Below, piece by piece: positions 21,730 through 32,884 of a stretch of 64,000 bases of DNA (positions are counted from its first letter, which is position 1; each line of letters starts with the position of its first letter). The stretch spans positions 64,276,939-64,340,938 of the forward strand of contig NC_031495.1 of NCBI RefSeq assembly GCF_000237925.1, written 5' to 3'. This DNA is from Schistosoma mansoni (taxonomy: Eukaryota > Platyhelminthes > Trematoda > Strigeidida > Schistosomatidae). Position numbers and translations under genes: made by a program. Below the pieces are notes generated by a model that was not told where the DNA came from, made no database searches, and worked only from the letters and a program-made list of their open reading frames with translations.

Positions 21730-21900
21730 TTATATACTAACCCGATTTCACTATTCCTTCATTTCAATGTCAATCATTCTCTATTCTCATTCGCTTTTCT
21801 TTGATCATCTTAACCTTTTGCCTCCAGGCACTTCACATTCAATTGATGAAACATACTACTTATATCTGTTCATAACAATAGCACACACACCATAGTAATA
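21730..21900 (-). repeat. Family I repeat fragment
   Basis: The minus strand matches the AGATATAAGTAGTATG...GGAGGCAAAAGGTTAAGATG block of 23525-23830. Confidence 0.45.
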
Positions 21901-22140
21901 CTTCGTCCTAGATATTTGAATTTAATAGATTTATTTATCTATTCACAGCTTTACGTAATACAACCCACAAATCACTGCCAACGTTATGAAGGATCTTCAG
22001 TAAGATTTAAGTGATTTTTAATACTTCCGTTATAGTGATTTCTCTAAATAGTTAATTGTCATGATAAAGAATAAAGCACTATATAAAGAGATCTAAGATA
22101 CTAACTAATAGTAACGAAGTTTGTTTTCTTCCTAACAGCA

Positions 22141-22504
22141 AGTCAGTCAGCTACAACGTAAGACCAGGAACAACTATGCATCGGTCCAAGTTATCATACC
22201 TCGTTTGTACAGCAAGATCAATACCAAATTCATAGAAGTAGTTAATTTAGTGGTGGTAATAAATAAACCGAAGGCTATATATATGGATATAGTACAGGAT
22301 GAAAGACAGATATGAAGCCATTTTAATCTAACGGTTTAAAGGAAGATAAAGAGTGTATACACCGACGCCATTGTGATCGATTCTGAGTCATGTCACACAG
22401 AGTCTGCGACCATTGGTTACGATAGTCACGTGGACCCCAACCAACTAGTCTGCATCTACCTATATCACTCAGACTAGAAGTTATTGACTTCAAGAACTGA
22501 TGCC
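22141..22504 (-). mobile_element. LINE-2 3' fragment with target duplication
   Basis: The minus strand encodes KCWEWHQFLKSITSSLSDIGRCRL then GWGPRDYRNQWSQTL and SQWRRCIHSLSSFKP, the LINE-2 C-terminus, followed by its 3' UTR ending in the GTAGCTGACTGAC region. Flanking TTCCTAACA (about 22131-22139) and TTCCCAACA (about 22505-22513) are a probable target duplication. The mirror locus at about 35170-35200 has a single TTCCCAATA (read on the minus strand), an empty site. Confidence 0.8.
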
Positions 22505-23285
22505 ATTCCCAACATTTTACCACGGCTTCGTCTCGGACATGTTCATAGAATTTCGATTTTAGTTGAAAATTGCTTAGTTATTCTTATTTGTACAGAACGA
22601 TTCAGTGCTCTATCATCATCGAAATGATATGATACTTCATGTGGAATTTTATATATAACTAACTAAAGCATATGTTGTTTTAACGTTAATCAGATAAAAA
22701 AACGTTTGTTGGAATCCTACTTAATTATTACTCCCATTTAAGAGTTTGGTATCTCAAAAACCCGAAAAAGAATGTCCTTTTTGCTTCGATGTAAGTTCTT
22801 TTTTAACCGTTCTGTTGATAACAATTCCTGATAACTGATTGCAAACATAAAGACGCAAGTACACAGCTGATGATGATGATGATGATTGCCTTGTGATACT
22901 TATATGAAGTCTTTTTAAGATTAGTAGTCTAATAAAGCAAGTTAATATACCATGTACTGAATAATGAAGTCTATAATGACTATAGGGTGGAACTATATTC
23001 AATGGTATACAGAAGTGGTTGAATGTATGATTTGTACACTGGGTAATGAGAGGTATAAAGTTGCACACTTTCAGAGGTGGTTCAAGAAATTCAGTAGATG
23101 TTTGTTTTTATCTATTTAAATCCACTAAAAACAGCGAGGTTAACATCAATGTCGAATAGAGCTGCTGCTATTGATTGTGGGTTAATCATTTCGTGACTGT
23201 CATGAATATGTCTGTTATCAAGCTATATTCATCTAATTGACAGCTAATCTATAGTGTTATGATAGTGTTCAGAATAATGAGTATT
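22505..23285. other. Inner arm block of the inverted duplication
   Basis: Aligns inverted with 34175-34838 and 35110-35190. It includes a GAT/ATC trinucleotide run (22868-22886) mirrored at about 34517-34535. No conserved frame. Confidence 0.6.
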
Positions 23286-23524
23286 TGATAACAGCTTAAT
23301 TGGTCATAACTACCTTTGAAATGTTTGTCGGATTTCTAAACTATCAATGAGATCAGACAAAAATCAATGTTTTTATGAAACTCGATGAACTTTAGTTTAA
23401 CAGAATCTATACACTTGATGAACAGTCATCTAAGAACTGGAAGTAAACAAATTTTGATAGATGAGCTGTTTGTAATGTATGATTCTCAAATATTACGTTT
23501 CATTTAATTCAATTCTCAATAGCT

Positions 23525-23830
23525 ATTAGTGTGCCGTGTGCTACTGATGTGAACAGATATAAGAAGTATGTATCATCAATTGAACGTAAAATGTCTGGCG
23601 GCAAAAGGTTAAGATGATAGAAGAAAAGCGAACGACAAACAGAGAAGGATTGATGTGGGAACGAAGGAACGATGAAATCTGAGACGATTGAACATTTTGT
23701 AAATGAAACGTTTACTATATGGTTCTCCGATTTTACTAAGATGTACTGTGACTTCTTGTTCCAGTACACTCGGATGTCCTCACGTGTGTTCTCGTTCACT
23801 ACATTAGGAATAAATCTTTTATAAAATGTT
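23525..23830 (+). repeat. Family I dispersed repeat
   Basis: GTGTGCTACTGATGTGAAC...GGCAAAAGGTTAAGATG...CACGTGTGTTCTCGTTCACTAC matches 52190-52470 in the same orientation. The minus-strand open frame over it is judged non-coding. Confidence 0.5.
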
Positions 23831-23910
23831 GAACACTGTGTATTTACGATCGATCTGTGGATGAATATTGTTTATAGTAGAGGCTGCGATAACTGTTATG
23901 GAATCATATA

Positions 23911-24026
23911 TTTGATGGGGGTTTGTTCTCTGAGCTACCCGAAGTTTGTGCTGATGATGTCGCCCAGAAGGACGATGAAAGCTCCACGACCAAAGAATCC
24001 AGCTTAGAGAACAAACCTACATCAAA
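23911..24026. mobile_element. Small foldback element with 26-bp inverted ends
   Basis: The left end TTTGATGGGGGTTTGTTCTC(TGAGCT) and the right end complement (AGCT)TAGAGAACAAACCTACATC(AAA) pair over 26 bases with three mismatches. The 64-base interior is GC-richer than its surroundings. It could be a MITE-like unit or a structured RNA-coding repeat. Confidence 0.55.
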
Positions 24027-24109
24027 ATCACACACCTAAGCTACAAATCTTCGTGCTCTTCAGATATGTAGCATGGTATTACAATGTTGTAAGGAAATTG
24101 ATTGTTGTG

Positions 24110-24210
24110 GCACTGCTCAGGGGTTCCACAATAAGACGAAACGTCCGTCCAGTGCTTCCAGATTTATCATGGTGATCTAGCTTCAACTGACTCATGATCT
24201 CAACTATTAA
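24110..24210 (+). mobile_element. SINE-B 3' part, damaged ribozyme
   Basis: CTCAGGG in place of CUGANGA; GACGAAAC and GTC retained; common tail into DUP-A. Confidence 0.65.
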
Positions 24211-25305
24211 AACCAAACATTATTCAATTGATGCGTTTATCAGTTTACATTATTCATTAAGATATTGTCACTTCATTCTCTCTTCCAATGTTTACTCCAA
24301 TCATGTTTCTTATTTACAGTGAACATTGTTCTGTACAATCATGTTGATTATAATAAATCGATTGAAACTATCTTGTCACCATGTTTAATCTATACTGTGA
24401 TGTATGTACTTAACGATAAACCACAATTGTAAAAAGTTTCACCGACAACAAATTCGTAATTCACAAATGCTTACTTACTTACTTACATACGCCTGTTAAC
24501 CCTAATCGAGCATAGGCCTACAACCAGCATTCTCTAATCCATTCTGTCCTGGGCCTTCTTTTCTAGTTCTATCCAACTTTTGTTCATCCTTCTCATGTCT
24601 ATCTCCATTTCTCTGTGCTATGTGTTCTTTGGTCTTCCTGTTCTCCTTTAATCTTCAGGATTCTGTGTGAGGGCTTGCCTTGTGACTCTGTTAGCTGTTT
24701 TCTTCAATGTGTATTCTATCCACGTCCAGCGCTTCTTCCTCATTTCTTCCTCCACTAGATCGAATCTGGTTTGTTCTCTCTCACAGTAGAATGTTGCTGA
24801 TAGTTTCCAGACAACGGATCCGAAGTATCTTGCATAGACAACTGTTAATAAACACCTGTGTGTTCTGACTGGCGGCCTTCGTAGTTCTCCAGGTTTTCAC
24901 CCCATTCAGTAGAACTGTCTTCACATTTGTATTGAAAATTCTCATTTTGGTGTTTGTTGACAGTTGTTTCGAGTTCCAGATGTTCTCCAGTTGTAAATAT
25001 GGTGCTCTTGCTTTGTCAGTTCAAGTCTTCACATCTGCATCAGATCCACCGTGTTCATAAATGATTCTCTCAAAATATGTAAAGCTTTTCACAACCTCCA
25101 AAGCTTTTCCGTCAATTGTAATTCGATTGATTCATGTTGTATTGTATCGGAGAGTCTTGCTTTTCCTTTCGTGTATATTGAGACCTACTGCTGCTGAGGT
25201 TAATGCTACACTGGTCGTCTTCTCATGAATTTTCACAAATGCTTATAAACAGAATATATATTTTAATAATACATTAATTACTTAACATAAGCATATATCA
25301 AGTAC
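24211..25305 (+). repeat. DUP-A repeat, copy 3, with RTE insertion at the same site as copy 1
   Basis: 24211-24472 and 25238-25305 are DUP-A. The RTE fragment between them has the same flanking TTCACAAATGCTTA duplication as copy 1. Confidence 0.7.
24474..25237 (-). mobile_element. RTE 3' fragment inside DUP-A
   Basis: Post-RT region on the minus strand with several stops; closely related to 640-1319 and 32151-32870. Flanked by the target duplication TTCACAAATGCTTA (about 24459-24472 and 25236-25249). Confidence 0.8.
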
Positions 25306-25311
25306 ATTACT

Positions 25312-27461
25312 TACTTACTTACTTACGCCTGTTACCCCTCGCCAAAGAGCATAGGCCGCTCACCAGCATTCTACATCCAACTCTGTCCTGAGCCTACCTT
25401 TCCAGTTCTTTCCAGTTGCTATTCATCCTTTTCATATCGGCTTCTATTTCCCGGCGTAGTGTGTTCTTTCGCCTTCCTCTTTTCCGCTTCCCTTCACCAT
25501 TCCAAGTTAGGGATTGAGTCGTGATGCATATTGGTGATTGCCTCAATGTATGTCCGATCCACTTCCAACGTCTTTTCCTAATTTCCTCTTCAGCTTGAAC
25601 CTGGATTGTCCTCTCCCATAAAACGCTGTTGCTGATAGTATCCGGCCAATGGATGTTGAGTATTTTGCGTAGACAACTGTTTATAAATACTTGTACCTTC
25701 CTGATGATGGCCGTAGTAGTTCTCCACGTTTCAGTTCCGTATAGTAGGACTGTCTTGATGTTTGTATTAAAGATTCTGACCTTGAAATTGGTTGAGAGTT
25801 GTTTTGAGTTCCATATGTTCTTCAATTGTAGAAATGCTGCCCTTGCTTTGCCAATCCTCGCCTTTACATCTGCATCCGATCCTCCTTGTTTATCAACGAT
25901 GCTCCCCAGGTACTTGAATGTTTCCACCTCTTCCAGAGTTTCGCCATCACGTATGATTGAGTTGGTGTTCTCCGTGTTGCATTTGAGAATCTTGCTTCTT
26001 CCTTTGTGAATGTGGAGGCCTATCGATGCAGAGGCTGCTGCTACATTTGCGGTCTTCATCTGCATTTGTTCGTGTGTATGAGAGAGGAGGGCTAGGTCAT
26101 CTGCGAAGTCCAAATCATCTAATTGATTCTGAGACGTCCATTGTATTCCGTATTTCCCTTCAGATGTCGAATTCTTCATAATCCAGTCAATCACTAGAAG
26201 GAAGAGGAAGGGAAAGAGTAGACAACCTTGTCTGACTCCGGTCCTCACTGGAAATGCATCTGTCAGCTGTCCTCCATGCACCACTTTGCACTGTAGTCCA
26301 TTGTATGAGTTTTGGATAATGTTGACAATCTTTTCGGGAACTCCATAGTGTCGAAGAAGTTTCCATAATGTTCTCCTGTCCACGCTGTCAAACGCCTTCT
26401 CATAGTCAATGAAGTTGACGTATAGTGATGAGTTCCACTCAACTGATTGTTCAACGATGATCCGTAGTGTCGCAATCTGGTCTGTGCACGACCGATCCTT
26501 ACGGAATCCAGCCTGATGATCCCTAAGTTCGGCGTCTACTGCGTCTTTCATCCGATTCAGCAGCACTCTGTTGAAAACTTTTCCTGGTACTGATAACAAA
26601 CTGATGCCTCTGTAGTTCTCACATTGGCTCAGATCTCCTTTCTTTGGTATCTTGATGAGATATCCTTCTTTCCAGTCCATTGGCACTTGTTCCTCTTCCC
26701 AAATCTTCTTGAATAGAAGGTGAAGCATGTTTGCAGTTATTTCAATGTCTGACTTCAGTGCTTCTGCTGGTATATTGTCAGGTCCTGCCGCCTTCCCACT
26801 TTTGATTTGTCTGATGGCCATCTTGACTTCTTCGATCGTTGGTGGAGTGACATCTATTGGAAGGTCAGTGTGGGCTGTTTCGATGTTCGGTGGATTCAAT
26901 GGGGCTGGTCTATTCAGCAGTTCCTCGAAGTATTCTGCCCATCTTTTCCTCTGTTCTTGAATCTCAGTGATTGTCTTTCCTTCTTTGTCCTTGACTGGTC
27001 TCTCTGGTTTGCTATATCTCCCTGCCAATTTCTTCGTTGTATCATATAGTTGTTTCATATTCTTTTCTCTTGCAGCTTTTTCCGCCGTCGTTGCTAGTTC
27101 TCCCATGTATTTCTGCTTGTCGGCTTTAATGCTTTTCTTCACTTCCCTGTTTGCTTCTGCGTAGTCTGCTTGTGCTTTGACTTTCTCTGCTCGTGTTCGG
27201 CTGTTGTTAATTGCTAGTTTCTTGTTCTTCCTTTCTTGAATTTTGTCCAGGGTTCCCATAGAGATCCATTCCTTGTGATGATGCTTCTTAGGACCATGAA
27301 CCTCCTGACACGTTGAAGTTAGTGCTTCTTTTATCCCTTTCCAGTTGTCCTCCAAAGTAGTTTCTTGTTCTTTCAGTAGATCCTGTAGAGCTTGGAACCT
27401 GTTGTTGAGAGTTATCTTGAATTCATGGAGCTTGTCAGTATCTCGAAGGAAGGCTGTATTA
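25312..27461 (-). mobile_element. RTE (SR2/Perere-3-type) retrotransposon, long copy cut by an assembly gap
   Basis: The most complete non-LTR element here. The 3' terminus with TAAG repeats is at 25312-25330. Coding sequence runs without interruption from 27461 to one in-frame TAG at 25394-25396. The 5' leader and the endonuclease are hidden in or beyond the 200-N gap. The mirrored position in the right arm (about 31.3-31.7 kb) lacks it, so it probably inserted after the duplication; its good preservation fits that. Confidence 0.9.
25394..27461 (-). CDS. RTE reverse transcriptase (partial, 5' end in gap)
   Basis: About 689 residues are visible. Order: a charged linker between endonuclease and RT ([20 protein letters not shown]), then RT motifs [72 protein letters not shown] (first catalytic Asp), [16 protein letters not shown] and [18 protein letters not shown] (catalytic DD). 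The post-RT region follows ([45 protein letters not shown]). A TAG replaces the Lys codon expected after WKELER, cutting about 25 residues whose sequence continues to GNRRK. The role is reverse transcription of its own RNA at the nick (target-primed). Activity is doubtful because of the TAG and the unseen endonuclease. Confidence 0.88.
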
Positions 27462-27661
27462 NNNNNNNNNNNNNNNNNNNNNNNNNNNNNNNNNNNNNNN
27501 NNNNNNNNNNNNNNNNNNNNNNNNNNNNNNNNNNNNNNNNNNNNNNNNNNNNNNNNNNNNNNNNNNNNNNNNNNNNNNNNNNNNNNNNNNNNNNNNNNNN
27601 NNNNNNNNNNNNNNNNNNNNNNNNNNNNNNNNNNNNNNNNNNNNNNNNNNNNNNNNNNNNN
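27462..27661. other. Assembly gap (200 N)
   Basis: Exactly 200 N, the same length as the second gap, so the size is probably conventional. It joins an RTE body to an LTR-element fragment. Apparent open frames across it are meaningless. Confidence 0.98.
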
Positions 27662-28060
27662 CAATGTGTCAAACAGAAGCATACAAGTCAGAGAATATAA
27701 GAATTCATGTATGTATAAGTGTGATATGGGATTTAGAGGAAACTAAGTGTGAATATATATTCGATAAATGAGGGGTGACAGAAAGCTGTTAATGTATATT
27801 TATTAAGCATGTTAGATTGGATTATACAACTGAGATTACGATGTGTATTGCACTTGGTCTGTTGTTTGAGTAGGCCAGAAGAAAATGCTTTGCTATTTGT
27901 CTTTACACAGTCATTTCTCTGTTCTTTGTCTATGAAGGCTGGTTTCAAACTGTAGATGGGTACAGTCTCCTCCTTTCCGTTGTTGTCAATTAAGGAATAC
28001 TTTTCTGGATATTAAGTCACATGATAATGCCCTTCATCTAGCGGTTGTGATAGTTTTTTA
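27662..28060 (-). mobile_element. Ty3/gypsy-like LTR element 3' fragment (fossil)
   Basis: The minus strand contains a piece ending in SLKPAFIDKEQRN, the style of end seen in gypsy integrase tails (R/S-LKPAFI), followed by non-coding sequence. Inverted partner at 30800-31260. A broken fragment of an old element. Confidence 0.6.
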
Positions 28061-28815
28061 GTACCTCAGCGAATTTCACTCATGATTATGACACACATTC
28101 CTATGAACTACAGTTAAGTAACCTTCACTAAACTTACAAAAGATGAAGGCCAGACATTGAGTGTTCGTTACAGTCTTTCATGAACAATATTATAATACTA
28201 ATCAAACTACCTCCTTCGTCTAATCGGATGTAAGTGTCCGCTAGGTATTCTACGGCCATTTCTCTAAGATATAGTTAATTTATATACCACCTCTGATGTC
28301 TATGGAAATAAGAATCACGCACTGCAGTACGTCGCCCTTTCATAAGTTCTGTTGACGCTTTTTAACACTTCAACTGATTGGAACACTACCAGATGCAATG
28401 TATTCAATAATGCGTTATCCGTGTCCGTGGCAATGTGAGAAACGACAGAGCTTGTACTTTTTACGTTACTATCGTTCATAATTTGAAGAAAAGGTGCCTT
28501 GTCGACAAGTGCTTACATGACGAAAGTTGCATCTTGGCCGATAAGTACTAATGAACTATACAAGTATTAATCACCATTCAGTGATTAACAAATTGTATGC
28601 TTGTCTGTTTTGTATCTCGACTGAATTAATATTGACTTAATTAGCTGTATACTGTTACATTGCTTCAGATATCCTCTGCAAGTCTATGAAGTTCAATGAA
28701 TTCAATTGATTTAAGAAACACTGTATTAGCGGCGAGACTTTAATTTATGGACGACCTTTGAACGAATCTAATGTGATCTTGAGAAATACTGGTCAATCGG
28801 GGAACAATTAGTATA
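28061..28815. other. Spacer sequence without recognised gene
   Basis: Between the innermost arm block and the Merlin remnant. No conserved motif was found by eye. Confidence 0.35.
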
Positions 28816-29365
28816 GAGTAAAAATATATTATACAAAGCCAAAGAATTTGAGTGGATGCACATCTTCTACATGGTTTAAAAACGTGTTAAGGTTAGAAAG
28901 AAGTTCAAAGGTTCTAAAATCGCAATGCATAAGGTAGAGGAACTCATCCATATGGCTCCATAATAGTCGGTCTCCAGAGCCATGATAAGGTCGCAAAAAC
29001 TCTTTCAGCCTCGACCACACAGTATTGTTTGTGAGGACTCCGGTTGTGGGAGTTTTTCATTTTTATTACGTATATATCCCTACAATACCCATACCACCGA
29101 ACAGCCGAAGCTCCAGTAACATCTGCGAATATTTCGGTAAATGTTACTAGTGCTTTTATTATACAGTTCGCGATGATTAATGTAACTTGCCTTAGTTTCA
29201 ATCTGGATGAAGCGAAAGAAGTTCCTATTCCAGGAGACTTCTTCCTCCAATATATGTAACGTCGATGGACAGCATCACGGTAGTGTGTACAAAGTCTACG
29301 AATCATCTGATTACCGCAATTAAAAATAAAGGAACTTCTTAGCAGTCCCATTTATTGTAACCGCT
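28815..29365 (-). pseudogene. Merlin DNA transposase remnant lacking the catalytic core
   Basis: Minus strand. The N-terminal part (29351 to about 29060) gives SFASSRLKLRQVTLIIANCI then TGASAVRWYGYCRDIY, matching the zinc-binding and helix-turn-helix style region of Merlin/IS1016-type transposases (SRL-L-Q ... WY-FCR). After about 20 residues it meets VWSRLKEFLRPYHG then LLWSHMDEFLYL, the far C-terminal end of the same family (WS-LK--LR--HG ... DEF-W). The DDE core between them is missing and the two parts lie in different frames. Merlin elements are known from schistosomes. Terminal inverted repeats were not located. Confidence 0.75.
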
Positions 29366-29937
29366 TAATCATCACGTCTTATCTAAAATCCTCTGTGAAC
29401 CATACGTACATGAGCACCAGATACTGATATCTGCACTGTGACCTTGAGATCCCTCAAACACTTATGATTGACTCGTCTATAAATTATAGTCTCGCCTTTT
29501 TTACTTCTTGGTCACTCCTGACGATAAATATTGAGTGATCACCAGATAGAAGTCCAGTCAATCGACATCTAAATAATGTATATTCTTTTCGCTGTATATT
29601 GTCAGCAACCACAATATCTCTGATTAGGCCTTTTGTAACTTGTACAAACGAAAGGTTGTACACTTTTCAGAAACATACCTGAATAGGTTATGAGATTGAT
29701 TAATAGCAATAATGATGTATTAAAACAAACAAAAACTAGATAACTTGTTGAAATATCTAGATGGCAGTGTGGTGTAGGTTACTTATATTCACATAAGTAG
29801 TATATGGTACTTAAAAAACGAGGAACAACTACAATTCCATGATACGAAGTAAGAACATGGAAAACTGGTATAAGTGAATCACTGTTCACCTCAAAAACAA
29901 GACAATCCTAATATAAAAAAACACATTCATTATATAT
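29366..29937. other. Spacer, nothing recognised
   Basis: AT-rich, no frames of note. From about 29815 it repeats sequence seen before the Smα copy at 3825-4210 (GAGGAACAACTAC, AACATGGAAAACTGGT, both inverted), showing that the Smα copies share flanking sequence. Confidence 0.4.
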
Positions 29938-30230
29938 TGAGTGGATAACGCGATGACGTTTGAAGCGAAAGGAACTGGGTTGGAGTCCCAGAGTGAACAT
30001 CAACTCTGAGATGCAGTTACATCTGGCTGACGAGTCCCAAATAGGGCGAAACACGCGTCCCGGATTCCACAGCTTGCCACTATCCATCTTTACTTATAAT
30101 GCTTGTGAATTAAGGCAATATCGAGGCAATAAGCACAGTATGCACATATGGCTAATAAGAGACTGACCAGTTGCAGTCCTAGACGTCAATGGGAAGATTC
30201 GAACAAAAAATACTGAGTGATTTCTACACA
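29938..30230 (+). mobile_element. Smα-type SINE, full length
   Basis: tRNA-like head (GAGTGGATAACGCGATGACG box A region; GGTTGGAGTCCCAGAGTG box B with one change), hammerhead at 30022-30066, full tail to GAAGATTCGAACAAA. It is the reverse-complement relative of 3825-4075; flanks are also shared for a few hundred bases, so this pair may come from duplication rather than separate insertions. Confidence 0.85.
30020..30068 (+). ncRNA. Hammerhead ribozyme (Smα), intact core
   Basis: CTGACGA (30027-30033), stem II GTCCC/GGGC, GAAA (30048-30051), two-base-pair stem III with a four-base loop, GTC (30057-30059). Stem I CTGG/CCGG. All conserved core residues are present. The minimal stem III fits schistosome hammerheads. 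Confidence 0.8.
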
Positions 30231-30329
30231 CGTTCGATTAATAATTAGAGAAAATTCATATATCGAATTCAAACAAAATTGTTCATTATATTCCATGTTG
30301 AACATAGTTGACGTCAACTCAATACAAAG

Positions 30330-30490
30330 GGTTTTTTTCATTTATTTATTTGAACACATACATATTGGTACAAAGAGGCAACGAACACATATGCGCCAAA
30401 CAAGTCACCTGATTTGTATGAGGGCCATGTTACTATCTGAATGTCTTGACCGAAGCAAATGGTTTTCTCAGGGTGTTATATGTTAACTGA
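30330..30490 (-). repeat. Family F fragment
   Basis: Begins with TTTATTTATTTGAACACATAC as in 50045 and carries the ACACATATGCGCC and AAATGGTTTTCTCAGG blocks, then stops. Confidence 0.6.
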
Positions 30491-30799
30491 TTGTGTAGTT
30501 TTTAAGCTCTATTGAGGATACCACATGTATTGTAGTTTGACAACACTTTACCAGTAAGACATACATTTGAATTGCGCCCACCCAGTGAAATCAAAAGTCA
30601 GAAGCAAAGAAGTTGGAAGATATATTTGATGGGTTATCAATATATCGAGAAGTGACTGATCTAAACTGGCTAGTGATCGTAGGAGACGTTAAACACACCG
30701 TACCAAACCGTGATCTGGTGCGAATGCATGACCAAGTGCCTTCAGCTAAGTGAGCCCAATAAAACTAATGTGGTCAGTATCCAATATCGAACACTTACA

Positions 30800-31260
30800 G
30801 AGCTATTGGTTTCTGGGATTTATTTACCACTACACTATCACAACCTCTAGGTGAAGGGCAATATCGTGTGGCCTTATATCCAGAAAAGTATTCCTTAATT
30901 GACAACAACGGAAAGGAGGAGACTGTACCCATCTACAGTTTGAAACCAGCCTTCATAGACAAAGAACAGAGAAATGACTGTGTAAAGACAAATAGCAAAG
31001 CATTTTCTTCTGGCCTACTCAAACAACAGACCAAGTGCAATACACATCGTAATCTCAGTTGTATAATCCAATCTAACTGGCACAATAAATATACATTGCT
31101 GTTGAAATTTCTGTGTGCACTGACATTAACAGCTTTCTTTGACCCATCATTTGTCGAATATATATTTACGCTTAGTTTCCTCCAAATCCCATATCACACT
31201 TATACATACATGAATTCTTATATTACCTCACCTGTATGTTTCTGTTTGATACAATGACGA
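30800..31260 (+). mobile_element. Ty3/gypsy-like LTR element 3' fragment (fossil)
   Basis: Contains PEKYSLIDNNGKEETVPIYS followed by LKPAFIDKEQRN, an integrase-tail style stretch, then non-coding 3' sequence. Inverted partner of 27662-28060; the two agree closely. A fragment, not a functional element. Confidence 0.6.
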
Positions 31261-31734
31261 TTATTGTCAGTCTATTACACAGATCTATTACTCAATTCAA
31301 TTCCACTTATGAGGTAATCATGCCCATATTGTGATTTTTTAATTAAATTGATGCTTGGTCAAGGTTTCGCTCTATTTTAATGTATGAGATAGGTTATAGA
31401 ATCCAAATGTGTGGTTAGCGGTTATTTACTTTGTAGGTTATGTTTTATTCTAGATACAGGGTAGACGGACGCGTGAGAACTATATACAGTACTAAGAGTC
31501 TTTGAATATAGTTCTCGGTTGTGATCACAATATCTTTGTGCTACTGATAAGCAGAAGGACATTGGTGTTATTTAGACAATCAAAGTAAAACAGTGAGTAA
31601 TCGGATTACACCATTTTAACTGGTATTTTGTAGTTACGGTTCGATCACATAGATCTCGATAACAACTCAAGTATGTATGTTTCTTCTGTCATACAATTGG
31701 TATATTATTTTGTGTGTGTCAATTTAGGTTTGAT

Positions 31735-32150
31735 GAGTGATGAATGAGTCCATACATATTATAGTAGACGATGTGTAATACCACCAAAGATTCGGTGATT
31801 GTAGTCATTTATCTTAAGGTATTTGTTAATAAGCCACACCTTTGTCCAAATATGAGTTGACAGTTGTATTTCATTTGTTATGTTAGTCAAGATACTATTT
31901 GAAGGTGAATGTATGATGACGTAATAAGGTTGGTATTACTATAATTATTATCAAATAGGTGATTAATAAATTAAACATTTCAATGGTCATCTTTAAGAAA
32001 ACATCAATATGGTGTTTCCTTCTTATTAAAAGTCATTTGTAGTACTTAAATGGGTTGTACGTAATAACGCAGCAAGTATATACATGATTTATGGTTATGC
32101 AAAGTAAATAATGGATTACTAAAATATATAGATTCTATTGATAAGCATTT
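31735..32150 (-). repeat. DUP-A repeat, copy 4 (inverted, with RTE insertion)
   Basis: Inverted relative to copies 1-3. It reads into the RTE fragment at the same position (AAGCATTTGTGAAAATTC). Confidence 0.7.
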
Positions 32151-32872
32151 GTGAAAATTCAGGAGAAGTCGACCAAAGTAGCAGCAGCCTCAGCAGCAGT
32201 AGGTCTCAATATAAACAAAGGGAAAAGCAAGATTCTTCGATACAACACAACATGCACCAATCGAATTACACTTGTTGGAAAAGCTTTGGTAGTTTTGAAA
32301 ACCTTTACATATATTGATAGCATCATTGACGAACATGGTGGATGTGATGCAGATGTGAAAACGCGGATCGACAAATCAAGTGCAGCATATTTACAATTAA
32401 AAAACATCTGGAAGTCGAAACAACTGTTTGTCAATCAATATCAAGATCAGAATTTTCAATACAATTGTGAAGATAGTTCTACTGTATGGAGCGAAAACCT
32501 GGAGAACTACGAAGGCCACCAGTCAGAACACACAGGTGTTTATCAACTGTTGTCTTCTCAAGATACTTCGGATGCGTTGTCCAGACACTATCAGCAACAT
32601 TCTACTGTGAGAGAGAACAAACTAGATTTCATCCAGTGGAGGAAGAAATGAGGAAGAAGCGCTGAAGGGGATAAAACACACATTGAGGAAAGCAGCTAAC
32701 TAAGTCACAAGGCAAGTTCTCACATGGAATCCTGAAGGTCAAAGGAGAACAGGAAGACCAAAGAACACATAGCACAGAGAAATGGAGATAGACATGAGAA
32801 GGATGAACAAAAGTTGGATAGAACGAGAAAGGAAGGCCTAGGACAGAGTTATACATTAACTGGGCACACAGG
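32151..32872 (+). mobile_element. RTE post-RT and 3' fragment
   Basis: Encodes VAAASAAVGLNINKGKSKIL, NRITLVGKALVVLKTFTYID, IIDEHGGCDADV and LQLKNIWKSKQL, then is interrupted by stops. The 166-codon frame at 32151-32651 is only partly in the original frame. It lies in the same DUP-A site as 24474-25237. Confidence 0.8.
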
Positions 32873-32884
32873 ATACAAGATATA

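Larger units (their letters stand above)
5195..28060 (+). repeat. Left arm of a giant inverted duplication
   Basis: Successive blocks match the reverse complement of 30.8-57.5 kb in mirror order. Pairs read by eye: 5195-5640 with 57085-57520; 5640-6420 with 56330-57085; 7345-8135 with 54560-55345; 8565-8765 with 53950-54140; 8770-9840 with 52880-53950; 9860-10500 with 52140-52850; 12360-12930 with 51380-52075; 13226-15060 with 47530-49375; 15060-15740 with 45600-46277; 17360-17745 with 41090-41740; 21170-21420 with 36220-36480; 22010-23285 with 34175-35270; 24470-25300 with 31735-32870; 27662-28060 with 30800-31260. Most bases agree within blocks but substitutions and indels are frequent, so the arms have diverged. 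Identity was not computed. Confidence 0.85.

Noticed and set aside
22868-22886. GAT trinucleotide run as a regulatory element
   Set aside because: A simple repeat also present in the mirror arm; nothing further supports function.
23509-23799. 96-codon minus-strand frame as a gene
   Set aside because: Falls on a family I repeat whose other copies do not keep the frame.
23951-23990. CTGATGATG...GATGAAAGC in the foldback element resembles a hammerhead core
   Set aside because: Two extra bases precede stem II, the bases next to GAAA do not pair as required, and no UH cleavage site follows in register.
25629-26009. 126-codon plus-strand frame
   Set aside because: Antisense shadow of the RTE coding sequence.
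27345-27746. Plus- and minus-strand frames running through the N gap
   Set aside because: The gap length is arbitrary, so frames across it have no meaning.
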